From Paractinoplanes brasiliensis (GTDB lineage: Bacteria > Actinomycetota > Actinomycetes > Mycobacteriales > Micromonosporaceae), in the NCBI RefSeq assembly GCF_004362215.1, contig NZ_SNWR01000001.1, positions 3,330,001-3,394,000 on the forward strand: a DNA stretch of 64,000 nucleotides. Reading direction: 5' to 3'. Under the pieces are notes generated by a model, which was not told where the DNA came from, ran no database searches, and saw only the letters and a program-made list of their open reading frames with translations. A program made the translations under genes and the position numbers. This document shows, piece after piece, positions 39,704-50,622 of the stretch (position 1 is its first letter; each line of letters begins with the position of its first letter).

Positions 39704-40078
39704 CTACTTCTCCGCGGCGTCGCCGGAGAGCGGAAGGTATTCGGTCAGGTCGGTGCGAATGCCACTCGCCCGAAGGCGTCCGTCACTCAGCGCATCGGCC
39801 CAGCTCACACGCTCCGTGGCCACGAGCACCCACGTCACCGGATCGGCTTCGACCACATTGGGCGGTGTGCCGCGGGTGTGTCTGGGACCAGGAACACACT
39901 GAATCGCACCGAAAGGCGGAATCCGCACCTCCACCGATCGGCCGGGCGCCTTGCGGGACAGCTCGGTCAGCAGCGCTCGCACAGCGTCACGCAGCACTGA
40001 TCTCTCGGGTTCGACGCCTCGGTCCAGCGCGTCCAACGCTTGCTTCACGGACTCGGATTTATTGTGCGCAGGGGACAC
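39704..40078 (-). CDS. Sterol-carrier-family protein
   Basis: This 124-aa protein matches the small actinobacterial sterol carrier-like family normally located next to purF. Its pattern is LLTELSRKAPGRSVEVRIPP, FGAIQCVPGPRHTRGTPPNV, then VEADPVTWVLVATERVSWADAL. It would fold as an SCP2-like lipid-binding sandwich; ligand and role are unknown. It is 108 bp upstream of purF on the same strand, probably in the same transcript. Confidence 0.82.
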   Translation of the reverse strand: MSPAHNKSESVKQALDALDRGVEPERSVLRDAVRALLTELSRKAPGRSVEVRIPPFGAIQCVPGPRHTRGTPPNVVEADPVTWVLVATERVSWADALSDGRLRASGIRTDLTEYLPLSGDAAEK

Positions 40079-40236
40079 GTCGGGACGATACGACTCGCTT
40101 CAGCGAGATTGGTACGCGGCCCTGGGTCGCGCGATGGACGTGTGACAAGGCATAGTGGCCGACGGTGTTTTAGTCGCGGGAGACCACCGGCACTGAAGAG
40201 GAGCCGGCAAACCGTGCGACCGGAAGGCGGTGGAAG

Positions 40237-42168
40237 GTGAGAACGCACCTACGGACCCGGGCGGCCCAGGCCGGTGCGTTACTGGCGGTGGTCGTGGGCG
40301 GAGTGTTCGCCGCGCCCGCGATGGCGTTCGCCAGCCCGCCGGACGTGCAGATCACCGACCTGCAGACCGAGGTCCAGGCCGGCGCCAGCGTCGAGATGAA
40401 GTTCCGCGTCGCCGACACCAACAACGGTGGCCGCCTCCCGGCGACCGTCCGGGTCAGCGGCGGCGGCCTGCGGTGCAACGGGCAGGATTGCGGGCGCATC
40501 GCCGAGGTCGACGGCAACGGCCGCGACTTCTCCGTGCAGCTCACCGCGCCCGACATCAACGCCGGTGAGACGCGGCAGGCCACGGTCACGATCAGTGCCA
40601 CGGTCGGCGGCGAGACCAACCGCGCGAGCCAGCAGATCACGATCGTCGGCCCGGATCGGCCCGAGGCCGTCCGGCAGGTCTCCGGCCGCATCAAGGACCA
40701 GGACGGCAAGGCCGTCGCGGGCGCCCTGGTCGGCATGCGGGACAGCTCGGGCCGCAGTTTCTCGACCACGTCGGACGGCTCCGGGCAGTATTCCTTCCGT
40801 TCCACGGACGACAACCCGATCGCGGCCGGCACGATCTCGATCGGCGCCGGCAAGGACGGCTTCGAGGACGCCACCGTGCAGCGGCAGGCACAGGCCGGCC
40901 AGAGCGTGGTGGTCGCGCTGACGCTGAAGTCGAAGGTCGTGCCGACCACACCGTCCACGACCGCGCCGACCGCGACCCCCAGCTCGGTGCCGACCAGCGA
41001 CGTGAGCGTGGAGTCGGCCCCCGAGGAAACGGTCGCGGCCACCGACGCCGCGGCCGACAACGCCGCCGCCGAGGACTCCGGTGGCTCGATGCTCTACATC
41101 ATCGTCGGCATCCTGCTCGTCGCCGCTGGCATCGGCGCGATCGTGCTGGTGGTGCTGCGCCGGCGCAACAGCGACGACGGTGACGACGACGACCCGAGCG
41201 GCCTGTCCGGCGCCGGTGGTGTCGTGCCGCCGAGCCGCGGCGGTTTCGGCGACGCCACCCGCGTGGCAGCGCCGGTCGGTGGCGGCCGGGCCAACGACGC
41301 GACCATGATCGCGCCGCTGTCCGGCGCGCCCTCGATGGCCGACGCGCCGACGGTGCTGCAGCGGCCCGTGCCCGCCGAGGACGAGTTCCCCGACCCCTAC
41401 GGCGTTCCGGTCCCGCAGCCGGGCGGTTACGCCGGGGCCGCGGCCGGCGGCTGGAACGAGCAGGGCAACAGCCAGCCGTACGGCGGAGGCACACAGCCGT
41501 ACGGCGGCGCCCAGCAGTACGGCGGGGGCACACAGCCGTACGGCGGCGCCCAGCAGTACGGCGAGTCCACTCAGTACGGCGGGCCGCAGGACGACAACGG
41601 CTACGGCGCACCGGGCGGCAATCAGGCCGGCGGTTACGGTGCGTACAGCGAGGCCACCGGGATGTACCGGCCCGAGACGGGCGCCGACGACGGTGGCTAC
41701 GGCGGTTACGACCAGGGTCAGGCGTACGGCGACCAGCAGTACGGTGGCGTCCAGGGCGGCTACGACCAGGGTGGTGGCGGCTACGGGTCCGGCGGTTACG
41801 GCCAGCAGCAGGCCGACCAGGGCGGCTACGGACAGTGGGACGCGCCCGCCGACGGCCCGGACAACAACGGCTACGGCCCGCAGGGCGGCGGCACCTACGG
41901 CGGCGGTCAGGGCGGCGGCACCTACGGCGCGGCCCCGGTCGGCGGTCAGCAATACGGCGGTGGCTACGACGACGGCGGCTACCAGGGCGACCAGCGCGGT
42001 GGGTACGACGCCGGTTACGACCAGCGCGGTGGCTACCAGAGCGACCAGGGTGGCTACGACGACCAGCAGCAGTACGGCAACCAGACCGATCGGCACGGCG
42101 GTGGCACGTACGGTGGACAGCCGCGTCAGGACACCCCCGGCCCTCGCCGTGGTGGCCACGACTACTGA
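40237..42168 (+). CDS. Secreted/anchored protein with CNA-like domain and Tyr-Gly-Gln-rich tail
   Basis: This 643-aa protein has a signal peptide (AGALLAVVVGGVFAAPAMAFA) and an Ig-like region up to about 145. A carboxypeptidase-regulatory-like (CNA-B) domain follows (VSGRIKDQDGKAVAGALVGM) at about 148-235. After a Pro/Thr linker comes a single TM at about 288-308 (YIIVGILLVAAGIGAIVLVVL) and a cytoplasmic RRRNS stop. The roughly 320-residue C-terminus is intrinsically disordered, rich in YGG, QQYGG and GGYD units. Topology implies an outer sensor or adhesive part and an inner low-complexity tail. GTG 40237 follows GGAAGG. The gene ends at a perfect 16-bp hairpin. Function is unknown. Confidence 0.8.
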   Translation: MRTHLRTRAAQAGALLAVVVGGVFAAPAMAFASPPDVQITDLQTEVQAGASVEMKFRVADTNNGGRLPATVRVSGGGLRCNGQDCGRIAEVDGNGRDFSVQLTAPDINAGETRQATVTISATVGGETNRASQQITIVGPDRPEAVRQVSGRIKDQDGKAVAGALVGMRDSSGRSFSTTSDGSGQYSFRSTDDNPIAAGTISIGAGKDGFEDATVQRQAQAGQSVVVALTLKSKVVPTTPSTTAPTATPSSVPTSDVSVESAPEETVAATDAAADNAAAEDSGGSMLYIIVGILLVAAGIGAIVLVVLRRRNSDDGDDDDPSGLSGAGGVVPPSRGGFGDATRVAAPVGGGRANDATMIAPLSGAPSMADAPTVLQRPVPAEDEFPDPYGVPVPQPGGYAGAAAGGWNEQGNSQPYGGGTQPYGGAQQYGGGTQPYGGAQQYGESTQYGGPQDDNGYGAPGGNQAGGYGAYSEATGMYRPETGADDGGYGGYDQGQAYGDQQYGGVQGGYDQGGGGYGSGGYGQQQADQGGYGQWDAPADGPDNNGYGPQGGGTYGGGQGGGTYGAAPVGGQQYGGGYDDGGYQGDQRGGYDAGYDQRGGYQSDQGGYDDQQQYGNQTDRHGGGTYGGQPRQDTPGPRRGGHDY

Positions 42169-42180
42169 GCAACAAGCGTA

Positions 42181-42216
42181 AACGGGCCGGCCAGCGGAAA
42201 CGCTGGCCGGCCCGTT
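42181..42216. terminator. Strong bidirectional terminator (16-bp stem, GAAA loop)
   Basis: The arms AACGGGCCGGCCAGCG and CGCTGGCCGGCCCGTT are perfectly complementary around a GAAA tetraloop and are followed by TTGCTTTCC. It separates the convergent CNA-domain gene and purL and can serve both. Confidence 0.92.
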
Positions 42217-42226
42217 TTGCTTTCCG

Positions 42227-44784
<2,558 letters not shown>

Positions 44785-44785
<1 letters not shown>

Positions 44786-45486
44786 TACTGGTGTCCCCCT
44801 GCTTGTGCACCCGCGGACGCCCCGGCCAGGGCCCGCAGGACGGACGTGAAGAAGCCGAGGCCGTCGAGCGACGGACCGGTCAGCGCCTCCACGGCGTGTT
44901 CGGGATGCGGCATGATGCCGACGACGTTGCCGGCCTCGTTGGTGATCGCGGCGATGTCGCGCTGCGAACCGTTCGGGTTTCCGCGGATGTAGCGCGCGAC
45001 CACACGGCCCTCGGCCTCGAGCTGGTCGAGCGTGCGCTGGTCGGCGACGAAGCAACCCTCGCCGTTCTTCACCGGGATCAGGATCTCTTGGCCCGGGGTG
45101 AACGAGTTGGTCCAGGCGGTGCCGGTCGACTCGACGCGCAGGAACTGGTCGCGGTTGCGGAAGTGCAAGTGCTGGTTGCGGGTGAGCGCGCCAGGAAGCA
45201 GGTGCGCCTCGCAGAGGATCTGGAAGCCGTTGCAGATGCCGAGCACCGGCAGCCCGCCGCGGGCCGCGTCGATGATCGTGCCCATCACCGGGGCGAACCG
45301 GGCGATCGCGCCGCAGCGCAGGGCGTCGCCGTAGGAGAAGCCGCCGGGGAGGATCACGGCGTCGACGCCGTGCAGATCGGGATCGCCGTGCCAGAGACGG
45401 ACGACGTCGGCGCCGGCGATGCGCGCGGCGCGGGCCGCGTCCCCGTCGTCGAGCGAACCTGGGAAAGTGACCACACCGATGCGCAT
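44785..45486 (-). CDS. purQ: Phosphoribosylformylglycinamidine synthase subunit PurQ
   Basis: This glutaminase subunit (233 aa) delivers ammonia to PurL. It is a class I amidotransferase with the nucleophile cysteine in LGICNGFQIL and the His/Glu of the triad in GIMPHPEHAVE. The N-terminal start is RIGVVTFPGSLDDGDAARA. ATG 45486 lies 2 bp downstream of the purS stop, and its stop overlaps purL, so purS-Q-L is one operon. Confidence 0.97.
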
Positions 45487-45488
45487 GG

Positions 45489-45746
45489 TCAGGCGACCTC
45501 CGCCGTGGCGTCCTGGTGGACGTGGATGGTGAAGTCTTCGATCACGGGGTTGGCGAGAAGCTTGTCGGCGATCTCGCGAGCCCGGTCCAGATCGGGTTCG
45601 GCCGCGAACTCGATCTCGATCCGTCGGCCGATGCGGACGGAGGAGACATCGTTGACGCCGAGCCGGGGCAGTGCGTTCGCCACCGCCTGGCCCTGCGGGT
45701 CGAGGATCTCCGGCTTGAGCATGACGTCGACCACGACGCGAGCCAC
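45489..45746 (-). CDS. purS: Phosphoribosylformylglycinamidine synthase subunit PurS
   Basis: This small structural subunit (85 aa) bridges PurQ and PurL. It starts VARVVVDVMLKPEILDPQGQA and contains LPRLGVNDVSSVRIGRRIEI. GTG 45746 is preferred over GTG 45752 because AGGAG lies five bases before it, while the earlier GTG overlaps the ribosome site. It is the first gene of the purS-Q-L operon. Confidence 0.95.
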   Translation of the reverse strand: MARVVVDVMLKPEILDPQGQAVANALPRLGVNDVSSVRIGRRIEIEFAAEPDLDRAREIADKLLANPVIEDFTIHVHQDATAEVA

Positions 45747-46133
45747 GGGCACTCCTGACTGATAGGTGTAAGCACGTGGAGCCTACCTTGCGGGCCACGC
45801 TACGGGATTCTCGGCCGGTGTCGCGCACACGACGCCGGGGGGCGCTGAGCAGCCAACTCCCAGGTGATCTCGGACACCGAGTCGATCAAACCTTCAATCA
45901 ACCCCGCGTCATCACATCGTGATAGGGGTGAACTGAGTTCTAGGCGGCCGTGGAGCGACGGCATACGGTCGGCTCATCGATCTCCATCGAGTCCGTGCGG
46001 CGGCCGCCCCGCCGGCGCACGGGACGAGCTCCGCCGGGGCGCGGCGTGACATACATCTCCGCCGTGCCCCAGCGGCACGCCATCGCAAAGTGAGCCGCAG
46101 CACGCCATCACGAGGTGAGCCGCAGCACGTCGA
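45747..46133. other. Intergenic region upstream of purS, downstream of purB
   Basis: No gene can be supported in these 387 bp. It should contain the purS-Q-L promoter, which I could not pin down, and the purB transcript end. A degenerate tandem repeat lies against the purB stop. Confidence 0.5.
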
Positions 46134-46139
46134 TCACAG
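46065..46139. repeat. Degenerate 25-bp tandem repeat after purB
   Basis: The 15-bp core GTGAGCCGCAGCACG occurs at 46090-46104 and 46115-46129 with similar flanks (25-bp period). A more diverged third copy precedes it. It touches the last codons of purB. Its role is unknown; it may act in 3' end formation. Confidence 0.55.
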
Positions 46140-47555
46140 AATGGGCGCCGGCGCGTAACGAGCGGCCTCGGGGTGAGCGGCCACGATCGTCGCGACCCGG
46201 TCGGCCACCGAGCGCACCTGGGACGGCGCGGCCCCGACGAACGCGGCCCGGTCGGCCACCAGCGTGTCGATCTCGGCCCGGCTCAGCTTGAGCCGCCCGT
46301 CGGTGGCGAGACGGTCGAACAGGTCGTTCACGGCGGCGCCCTTCTCACGCATCGCGAGCGCGACGGCGACGGCGTGCTCCTTGATCACCTCATGGGCGAC
46401 CTCGCGCCCGACCCCCTTGCGTACGGCCGCCACAAGGATCTTGGTGGTGGCCAGGAACGGCAGGAACCGGTCGAGCTCGCGGGCGATCACCGCGGGGTAG
46501 GCGCCGAACTCGTCGAGCACCGTGAGGAACGTCTGGAACAGCCCGTCGGTGGCGAAGAAGGCGTCGGGCAGCGCGACCCGGCGCACCACCGAGCACGAGA
46601 CGTCGCCCTCGTTCCACTGGTCGCCGGCCAGTTCGCCGACCATCGACAGGTAACCGCGGACGATCACGGCGAGACCGTTGACCCGCTCCGACGAGCGGGT
46701 GTTCATCTTGTGCGGCATCGCCGACGAGCCGACCTGGCCCGGCTTGAAGCCCTCGGTCACCAGTTCCTGGCCGACCATCAGGCGGATCGTGGTGGCCAGC
46801 GAGGACGGCCCGGCGACGATCTGGGCCAGCGCCGAGACGACGTCGAAGTCGAGCGAGCGCGGGTAGACCTGGCCGACGCTGCTGAGCACCCGCTCGAAGC
46901 CGAGGTGGCCCGCGACGCGCTGCTCCAGCGTGGCCAGCGCCTCGAAGTCGCCGTCGAGCAGGTCGAGCTGGTCGGCCGCGGTGCCGACCGGGCCCTTGAT
47001 GCCCCGCAGCGGATACCTTGCGATCAGGTCGTCGAGACGCTCGTACGCGATCAGCAGCTCTTCCGCGGCCGAGGCGAACCGCTTGCCCAGCGTGGTGGCC
47101 TGGGCCGCGACGTTGTGCGAACGGCCGGTCATGACCAGGTCGGAGTACTCGACCGCACGCCCGGTGAGCCGGGCCAGGGCGGCGATCACCCGGGTCCGGA
47201 TCAGTTCGAGCGAGGCCTTGATCTGCAGCTGCTCGACGTTCTCGGTGAGGTCGCGCGAGGTCATCCCCTTGTGGATCTGCTCGAAGCCGGCGAGCGCGCT
47301 GAACTCCTCGATGCGCGCCTTGACGTCGTGCCGGGTGACGCGCTCGCGCGCAGCGATCGACTCGAGGTCGACCTGGTCGAGCACCGACTCGTACGCCTCG
47401 ACGGCGCCGGCCGGGACGGCCACACCGAGGTCGCGCTGGGCCTTCAGGACGGCCAGCCAGAGGCGGCGTTCCATCCGGATCTTTTCCTCGGGGGACCAGA
47501 GTCCGACGAGGTCAGCGGAGGCATAACGGGCGGCAAGGACGTTCGGGATGGTCAC
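46134..47555 (-). CDS. purB: Adenylosuccinate lyase
   Basis: This enzyme cleaves SAICAR and adenylosuccinate, acting twice in AMP synthesis. It is a 473-aa protein of the fumarase/aspartase superfamily. The signature loop is GSSAMPHKMNTRSSERV, with MTSRDLTENVEQLQ and MTGRSHNVAAQATTLGKR earlier. It overlaps the upstream MFS gene's stop by 4 bp (ATGA), an unexpected partnership that places purB downstream of an ArsR-MFS unit. Confidence 0.96.
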   Translation of the reverse strand: MTIPNVLAARYASADLVGLWSPEEKIRMERRLWLAVLKAQRDLGVAVPAGAVEAYESVLDQVDLESIAARERVTRHDVKARIEEFSALAGFEQIHKGMTSRDLTENVEQLQIKASLELIRTRVIAALARLTGRAVEYSDLVMTGRSHNVAAQATTLGKRFASAAEELLIAYERLDDLIARYPLRGIKGPVGTAADQLDLLDGDFEALATLEQRVAGHLGFERVLSSVGQVYPRSLDFDVVSALAQIVAGPSSLATTIRLMVGQELVTEGFKPGQVGSSAMPHKMNTRSSERVNGLAVIVRGYLSMVGELAGDQWNEGDVSCSVVRRVALPDAFFATDGLFQTFLTVLDEFGAYPAVIARELDRFLPFLATTKILVAAVRKGVGREVAHEVIKEHAVAVALAMREKGAAVNDLFDRLATDGRLKLSRAEIDTLVADRAAFVGAAPSQVRSVADRVATIVAAHPEAARYAPAPIL

Positions 47556-48850
47556 GCGACCGATTCTTTCACGGTGCCGGCGGGCGACTCGGGCAGCTTG
47601 TGCGCGAGGGTGCGTACGTCACGGCTGAGCAACATGGCGGCCACCGAGACGGCCATCAGCACCCCGGCCCCGACCAGAGTCGGCCGTACGCCGAAGACGT
47701 GCGCGACGGGTCCGGCCGCCAGCTCGCCGATCGGCATGGCGACGAACGAGCCGACCATGTCGTACGAGTAGACCCGGGCCAGCTTGTCGGGCGGGATGTG
47801 CTCCTGCATCGTCGTCTCCCAGGCGACGCCGAACTGCTCGAGCGTCAGCCCGGCCACGGCCGCCCCGGCGATCAGGGCCCAGAGGTTGGGGTACGCGCCG
47901 AGCAGCAGCAACGGCAGCGCCATGCCGAACAGGGAGACGCAGCCGACCAGCAACATCCGGCGCAGCCGCAGACGCATCGCGATCAGCGCGCCGACGATCA
48001 TGCCCGCGGTCTGCGCGGCCAGCACCACACCCCAGGCCCGGCGCCCGATCGTGTCGTCGGCGACCACCGGCCCGAGCACGTAGAGCCCGCCGCTCCACAC
48101 GGCGTTGCCCAGGGCCGCGCCCGCCACGACCACCCACAGCCACGTGCGGGAGCGAAACTCCGACCACCCCGTACGCAGGTCCGCGAAGACGTTGGGCCGG
48201 GCCGGCTCGACGGCGGGCACACCCTCGGCGGGCACCGGAGGCGTGACCGGCTGGACCGGCCGGACCGCCGTGATCGAGCGCAGCGGCAGGAAGAGGAGCC
48301 CGGCCAGGGCGAACGTCACGGCGTCGACAGCGATGCCCCATCCGGGATTGGTGGCGGCGACGATCACGCCGGCCAGTGGGGCGCCGAGGATGGCGGCCGA
48401 GTTGAGGCCCAGCCGGTTCATCGCGTTGGCCTGCTGCCGGATCTCGGCCGGGACCGTCTGCGGCAGGATCGACGAGCTGGCCGGCAGCGCCAGCGCGCCC
48501 ACCATCCCGTTGATCGCACCGAGCCCGATGAGCAGCGGGATCGTCGCCTCGCCGGTGAGCACGAGGACCGCCACCACGCCCTGGGTCACGGCCGCGGCCA
48601 GGCTGGCCCCGACCATCAGCAGGTGTTTCGGCATGCGGTCGGCGAGCACCCCGCCGAACAGCAGGAACGCCACGTTGACCAGGGTGCGGGCCCCGACCAC
48701 CAGGCCGAGATCGGTGACCGAGCCGGTCAGGTCGAGAACGGCGAAGGCCAGCGCCAGCGGGGCGAACGAGTTGCCCAGCGCGTTGACCGTGCGGCCGGCC
48801 AGCAGGAAGCGGAAGGGTGCGTGGCGCAGCGGCGCGAAGTTACTGCTCAT
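47552..48850 (-). CDS. MFS transporter
   Basis: This 432-aa integral membrane protein has about 12 hydrophobic helices and a central cytoplasmic loop (PVPAEGVPAVEPARP). The N-terminal part PFRFLLAGRTVNALGNSFAPLALAFAVL and the motif ADRMPKHLLMVGA match the drug-exporter-like (enterobactin exporter-type) MFS group. It is sandwiched in an overlapping series ArsR-MFS-purB. Regulation by the adjacent ArsR-type protein is likely. The substrate is unknown. Confidence 0.87.
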   Translation of the reverse strand: MSSNFAPLRHAPFRFLLAGRTVNALGNSFAPLALAFAVLDLTGSVTDLGLVVGARTLVNVAFLLFGGVLADRMPKHLLMVGASLAAAVTQGVVAVLVLTGEATIPLLIGLGAINGMVGALALPASSSILPQTVPAEIRQQANAMNRLGLNSAAILGAPLAGVIVAATNPGWGIAVDAVTFALAGLLFLPLRSITAVRPVQPVTPPVPAEGVPAVEPARPNVFADLRTGWSEFRSRTWLWVVVAGAALGNAVWSGGLYVLGPVVADDTIGRRAWGVVLAAQTAGMIVGALIAMRLRLRRMLLVGCVSLFGMALPLLLLGAYPNLWALIAGAAVAGLTLEQFGVAWETTMQEHIPPDKLARVYSYDMVGSFVAMPIGELAAGPVAHVFGVRPTLVGAGVLMAVSVAAMLLSRDVRTLAHKLPESPAGTVKESVA

Positions 48851-49367
48851 CGGGGGACTCCATCTCGAACATCGCCACGGTCGTGCTGGTGTGGATGGTG
48901 CCGGGGGTGCGCGGCGGCTGGGCCGCGTCGTGCAGTTCGCCGAGCAGGTCCATGAACCGCCGGCGCAGGTCGAGCCACTTGTCCGGCTCGATCCAGAACT
49001 CGCCGTCGCCGAGCAGGATCTTCGACTCGAACTGCCCGGTTGCGGTGCGCCGGATCAGCTCGTGACCGAGGGTCGCGAACAACGCCCTCTTCTGTTCGGG
49101 GGTCTCGGACAGGCGATCGCGAGCCCGGTCGTAGCGATAGCGCTTGGCGACGCCGCCCCGGATCTTCTCCTCGCCGGCGACCACGATCATGCCGGCCGCG
49201 TGCAGGTGGCGAAGGTGGTAGCTCGCGTTGGCGTGGGTCAGGCCGAGCTCGCGGGCCACCTCGGCCGCGGTCATCGGCGCGCCGGTGAGCAGGGACATGA
49301 TCCTCAGCCGTACGGGATGGGCCGTGGCTCGCATGGCCGCCTGCCCGCTCGCATCTCCCAAAGACAT
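48840..49367 (-). CDS. ArsR-family winged-helix regulator
   Basis: This 175-aa protein has an N-terminal wHTH (HPVRLRIMSLLTGAPMTAAEVARELGLTHANASYHLRHLHAAG) and a C-terminal extension that may dimerise or bind ligand. No metal-binding cysteines are seen in the recognition helix, so it is probably not a metal sensor. ATG 49367 has no ribosome site, but a good promoter places the transcript start at the A of ATG, so translation is probably leaderless. It overlaps the MFS gene by 11 bp and likely represses it. Confidence 0.85.
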   Translation of the reverse strand: MSLGDASGQAAMRATAHPVRLRIMSLLTGAPMTAAEVARELGLTHANASYHLRHLHAAGMIVVAGEEKIRGGVAKRYRYDRARDRLSETPEQKRALFATLGHELIRRTATGQFESKILLGDGEFWIEPDKWLDLRRRFMDLLGELHDAAQPPRTPGTIHTSTTVAMFEMESPDEQ

Positions 49368-49374
49368 GTTGGGG

Positions 49375-49404
49375 AGTCTAAGGCGTGTCGTGTCGACTGT
49401 CCAA
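49375..49404 (-). promoter_or_regulatory. Leaderless promoter of the ArsR-MFS-purB unit
   Basis: Reading leftward, TTGGAC (49404-49399) and TAGACT (49380-49375) are separated by 18 bp. The -10 box ends 7 nt before the ATG at 49367, so the mRNA would begin at or near the start codon. No ribosome site precedes that ATG. Confidence 0.65.
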
Positions 49405-49498
49405 TGGTTGTTTGGGAGTGGCACACTGCACGTTGTGGCGGCAATGCCGCTAAAGTTACTGACGAGTAGGTCGACTCAGCCTTGAAAGGTCTTCACCG

Positions 49499-49951
49499 AT
49501 GACTGATTTCAACCCGGACTCGCTCGCCTCCATCGGGCCCAAGGAGTTCGCACAGCTCGTCAAGGCGACGCCGGATGCCAAGCTGGCCGAGGCGATGGCC
49601 GGTGACTCGCGCACCAAGATCCTCGACGAGGTCTTCAACCGCATGCCCACCCTGTTCCGCCCCGAGAAGGCGGGCAACACCAACACGGTCATCCACTGGA
49701 TCCTCACGGGCGGCGCCGACGGCGCGAGCGACACCTACGAGACGGTGATCGAGAACGGCGCCTGCACGGTCACCAACCAGCCCGTACGTGACCCGAAGCT
49801 GGCCATGACGATGGACGCGGTCACGTTTCTCAAGGTCGTCTCGGGCGACGGCAACCCGATGATGCTGTTCATGACCGGCAAGATCAAGGCGAAGGGCGAC
49901 CTGGGCCTGGCGGCCAACGTGGCCAAGCTCTTCGACATCCCGAAGGCCTGA
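49499..49951 (+). CDS. SCP2 sterol-carrier-domain protein
   Basis: This 150-aa protein has the SCP2 lipid-binding fold: FNRMPTLFRPEKAGNTNTVIHW, a TYETVIENGACTV strand, DPKLAMTMDAVTFLKVVSGDGNP, and the final FMTGKIKAKGDLGLAANVAKLF. SCP2 proteins bind lipids or serve as accessory domains. It is divergent from the ArsR gene and ends at a strong terminator. Confidence 0.9.
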   Translation: MTDFNPDSLASIGPKEFAQLVKATPDAKLAEAMAGDSRTKILDEVFNRMPTLFRPEKAGNTNTVIHWILTGGADGASDTYETVIENGACTVTNQPVRDPKLAMTMDAVTFLKVVSGDGNPMMLFMTGKIKAKGDLGLAANVAKLFDIPKA

Positions 49952-49956
49952 CGCCC

Positions 49957-49993
49957 GCTCTGAAGGGGGTGCCCGGCGCGCCCCCTTCAGAGC
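49957..49993. terminator. Bidirectional terminator
   Basis: GCTCTGAAGGGGG at 49957-49969 pairs perfectly with CCCCCTTCAGAGC at 49981-49993 around an 11-nt loop. It lies between the convergent SCP2 gene and the response-regulator gene and includes the latter's last codons. Confidence 0.8.
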
Positions 49994-50622
49994 AGCCCGT
50001 TCTCGCGGGCGTAGAGCGCGGCCTGGGTGCGATCACGCAACCCGAGCCGGCTCAGGATGTGCGACACGTGGTTCTTGACCGTGCCCTCGCTGACATAGAG
50101 CTGCGATGCGATCTCGCGATTCGTCGCACCCCGCGCGATCAGCCTCAGCACCTCGATCTCCCGATCGGTCAGATCGGGCCTTCCCCGGGCCGGAACCGCC
50201 CTGTCCAACGCCTCGGCCAGCCGTCGCACCACCGACGCGTCGTGCTGATCGACGCCCGCGTGCGCGAGCCGCACGGCCTGCGCCAGTTCCCGGGCGGGCA
50301 GGTTCTTGAGCAGATAGCCGCTGGTCCCCGCGCGGAGCGCACTCAGCACGTACTCCTCGTCGTCGAACGTGGTGAGCATCAGCACCCGGCACGAGGGCAG
50401 CCGTGCCCGCAAGATCTCCGCCGCCCGTACGCCGTCCAGCACCGGCATCCGCACATCCATGAGCACCACGTCCGGGCTGGTCGTCAACGCCACCTCCACG
50501 GCGGCCCGGCCGTCGGCCGCGGTGCCGACCACCTCGATGCCCGGCTCGAGCCCGAGCAGCGACGCTATCCCCTCACGGATCAGGGCCTGGTCGTCGACAA
50601 CCATCACCCGTACGTCGGTCAC
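49987..50622 (-). CDS. NarL/LuxR-family response regulator
   Basis: This 211-aa protein has a receiver domain with phospho-acceptor Asp in DVVLMDVRMPVLDG, Thr in MLTTFDDEEY and Lys in GYLLKNLP. A C-terminal LuxR HTH follows (LTDREIEVLRLIARGATNREIASQLYVSEGTVKNHVSHIL). It overlaps the kinase gene by 4 bp, so it is the cognate regulator. No target is visible. Confidence 0.95.
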   Translation of the reverse strand: MTDVRVMVVDDQALIREGIASLLGLEPGIEVVGTAADGRAAVEVALTTSPDVVLMDVRMPVLDGVRAAEILRARLPSCRVLMLTTFDDEEYVLSALRAGTSGYLLKNLPARELAQAVRLAHAGVDQHDASVVRRLAEALDRAVPARGRPDLTDREIEVLRLIARGATNREIASQLYVSEGTVKNHVSHILSRLGLRDRTQAALYARENGLL

